Shown here: one piece after another, positions 62,245 to 64,000 of the stretch
Layout of the letters: each line of letters opens with the position of its first letter
Numbering within the stretch: position 1 is the stretch's first letter
Source of the DNA: a virus
IMG/VR virus record: IMGVR_UViG_3300042884_000193
Location: 1 to 64,000 of that record
Reading direction: 5' to 3' (one strand)
DNA length: 64,000 bases
Notes under the pieces: generated by a model
Database searches by the model: none
The model's input: the letters and a program-made list of their open reading frames with translations, nothing else
Told to the model about the DNA's origin: nothing
Translations under genes and position numbers: made by a program

Positions 62245-64000
62245 TTATCCTCCGCATAATAAGCATGGCAAAACACCATCTTCTAAAACTATACTTGTAA
62301 TATTTGCTGAGGTCATAGTATATGTTTGAAAAGTAGGATCGGAACCAGCAACTATTGTAAATCCAATTGCCCATAAACAATTACCATTATAATTAAATAC
62401 GTATGCAGAAAAAGGATCCAGGCTATCTAAAATATTATAATCAAGTACCAGATTAAATTGAGGACAAAGATTAGCACCTCCGCTAGGGGCACTCCCATCA
62501 AGACACTGTGTGCAACCAAAAGTACCTGGATCAACTCCATACGCTCCTACTGTAAATGTATAAGTTATAGGTGGAGGTGGTGGTATAAAAGGATTACCTG
62601 AAGGTTCTGGACAAATAACTGGAACAACAGGTGTTGTTATTATACAGGCTGTAGGATCATTGATAACAGCTAAGTCTGATAAATTCTTTTTAATCCATAA
62701 TCTTTCTAGGTTAATACCATCGCATTGATTACTTATACCATACTTTAACTCTTTAAACAGTCTGTAGTAACCATCTGCAAATCTTATGTTAGCCGTTATA
62801 TCACACTGACTCTGCTGGATCTGATAAAACTTTCTATCAGGCTTAGGAATAACTCTTGTATACTTTATAGGAGCTGGATCTGGTGCTGGAAGACAGCACT
62901 CACAGTCTTTAAATATTTGAAGAACTCCTTCCTCATCTACGTATATAGTAAGATTACTAATTGCTTGATCATCAAAAGGAATTTCTGCTACTTTCCAACA
63001 ACTTCTTGGATCTGTATCTTGTGTTATTTTAACAACCTGCTCAAGTTCTGCAGGTTCTGCAAACTGAGAATTATAAGTATAAAGAATATCTAAAGGATCT
63101 AAACAATTAGTCAACTCATAAACAGGAGGTGGGCCAGGTAATTGACTTGCACAATCTGGACAAGTTCCAAAATTATTTAGTATTGTTATTGCTTGAGGTG
63201 AATCACCTGATTGTTCTACTACTAACCAACAAGTATTCGGATAACCTGCAATATAAAGAACTTGGCCTACGTATCCTGATATACCTGGTGTTAAAGCTAC
63301 CGTTGTGTATTGTGTTTGCTCTAGTGCTATACAGTCCCTTATAGCATAAATAGTCGGAGGTGGATCACATGCTGCGCAGTTTGCAACCGAGATAATATTA
63401 GAATATACCACATGTATTGTATTACTACAATCCTCTGATTCTGTTACATAAAAACAAGAACCATCAATATTAACAAAACCGTCAAGGTAAGATGAGAATT
63501 CAGTATTAGATGCAATTAAAATATCACCTGTTTGACCACAGGGTGTTAATACATAACAAGTTACATCAGCTACAGAACTTGTCATTGCAAGTACTGACTT
63601 CTGGTATGTGTCAGATACAGATGCCGTAAATGTAGTTAAATTAACTTGTTCTAATCTATAGATGGTTTCATCAGCGTCACTGTTAAAAAATCCAACTGGG
63701 GCACCACTTGTAGTAAATCCTTGAAAAAGGGTTGATCCTGATTTAGAGTCAATTGTTGTAGGGGGTATCATACCTACTGTATTTATCCAACTAGCACCTG
63801 CATTGTAAGAATACAATACATTACCATTACCTGCAGAAGCAATTAAAATATTATCACTTGACCAAGCTAGATTAGTATACTTAGGTGATTTGCCCATAGC
63901 AGCAACGGTTGTACCAAAGTACTGGACCATAGTAAAACCTAATCCACCATCTGTTGATCTAAATATTTTTCTTTTTGTAGTTACTATAATAGTAGATGCA
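62245..64000 (-). CDS. Asp-box (BNR)-containing fibre-like protein, 5' end beyond window
   Basis: The frame is open from the right edge. An ATG at 63930 could be mistaken for the start, but the 23 codons before it read on without a stop and include S-T-D-G-G-L-G-F, an Asp-box-like motif. A second one lies 30-odd residues later (S-Y-N-A-G-A-S-W). Asp-boxes mark beta-propeller repeats, so I take the gene as truncated by the window. The rest is Cys-rich with C-x-x-C groups (C-A-A-C-D-P-P, C-P-D-C) and Pro-rich linkers, followed by a C-terminal domain ending C-L-L-C-G-G. It is a probable tail fibre or host-recognition protein; glycan binding is possible but unproven. Confidence 0.7.
   Translation of the reverse strand, partial: ASTIIVTTKRKIFRSTDGGLGFTMVQYFGTTVAAMGKSPKYTNLAWSSDNILIASAGNGNVLYSYNAGASWINTVGMIPPTTIDSKSGSTLFQGFTTSGAPVGFFNSDADETIYRLEQVNLTTFTASVSDTYQKSVLAMTSSVADVTCYVLTPCGQTGDILIASNTEFSSYLDGFVNIDGSCFYVTESEDCSNTIHVVYSNIISVANCAACDPPPTIYAIRDCIALEQTQYTTVALTPGISGYVGQVLYIAGYPNTCWLVVEQSGDSPQAITILNNFGTCPDCASQLPGPPPVYELTNCLDPLDILYTYNSQFAEPAELEQVVKITQDTDPRSCWKVAEIPFDDQAISNLTIYVDEEGVLQIFKDCECCLPAPDPAPIKYTRVIPKPDRKFYQIQQSQCDITANIRFADGYYRLFKELKYGISNQCDGINLERLWIKKNLSDLAVINDPTACIITTPVVPVICPEPSGNPFIPPPPPITYTFTVGAYGVDPGTFGCTQCLDGSAPSGGANLCPQFNLVLDYNILDSLDPFSAYVFNYNGNCLWAIGFTIVAGSDPTFQTYTMTSANITSIVLEDGVLPCLLCGG

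Noticed and set aside
1-64000. TAG or TGA stop-codon reassignment, as in some crAss-like phages
   Set aside because: TAG ends the genes at 1966 and 3858 and TGA ends the 50-aa gene, all with the next gene starting at normal distance; giant frames are open under the standard code.
1-64000. tRNA genes, CRISPR arrays, insertion sequences, integrase or attachment sites
   Set aside because: None seen: intergenic gaps are all under 140 bases and hold no cloverleaf, spaced direct repeats or transposase-like frame.

Overview
The window is a contiguous piece of a tailed-phage genome, AT-rich and almost fully coding; no stretch over 300 bases lacks a gene. It most resembles a crAss-like phage (order Crassvirales) of a Bacteroidota host. 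The evidence is a run of crAss-type structural proteins, namely two tail-ring-like proteins, a giant tail/muzzle-like protein and several low-complexity 'cargo' proteins. Beside them lie giant multi-domain proteins, one carrying the DxDxD signature of the crAss-like virion RNA polymerase. A candidate Bacteroidota-type promoter (-33/-7) is also present. TAG is used as a real stop (genes ending at 1966 and 3858) and the giant frames stay open, so I see no stop-codon reassignment. All family assignments come from reading motifs, not from a database search.

Layout. Positions 1-7779 (+ strand) are a replication and nucleotide-metabolism cluster: two paralogous unknown proteins (the first cut by the window edge), a PD-(D/E)XK nuclease, two unknown proteins, a strong terminator, a family B DNA polymerase with proofreading exonuclease, an unknown protein with a clamp-binding-like peptide, a DUF1599-like protein and a MazG/PRA-PH-like pyrophosphohydrolase. 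Everything from 7776 to the right edge is on the - strand and is transcribed leftward. The two units converge at 7776-7779 with a 4-base overlap, and each appears to carry its terminator inside the last gene of the other.

The - strand unit, in transcription order from the right edge: an Asp-box protein (cut by the window edge), two Cys-rich surface-type proteins, a terminator and candidate promoter (60053-60142), a conserved small protein, two ring-like proteins, the 1775-aa tail protein, then the cargo proteins (1418, 68, 791, 1144 and 1172 aa). These are followed by four consecutive giant or large multi-domain proteins (3176, 515, 3512 and 2093 aa; about 28 kb), then a lysis-type cluster (L,D-transpeptidase-like endolysin, two holin-like proteins, an overlapping spanin-like pair) and five small proteins, three of them under 60 aa. 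Portal, major capsid and terminase genes are not seen and probably lie beyond the right edge.

The most interesting part is the set of virion-cargo candidates. They look like 'polyvalent' effector proteins meant to enter the cell with the DNA. The 3512-aa protein joins a zincin metallopeptidase domain, the RNA polymerase core and a SLOG-like domain. The 1418-aa protein joins an ADP-ribosyltransferase-like domain and a kinase-like domain. The 2093-aa protein has an ART-like domain, a zincin and an internal LysM. The 3176-aa protein has ART-like domains and two zincin-like domains that have lost catalytic residues. A short peptide of the form L-P/H-K/R-x-Q/K-x-x-G, often next to a GG, recurs about ten times across the smaller cargo proteins and may be a packaging or processing signal.
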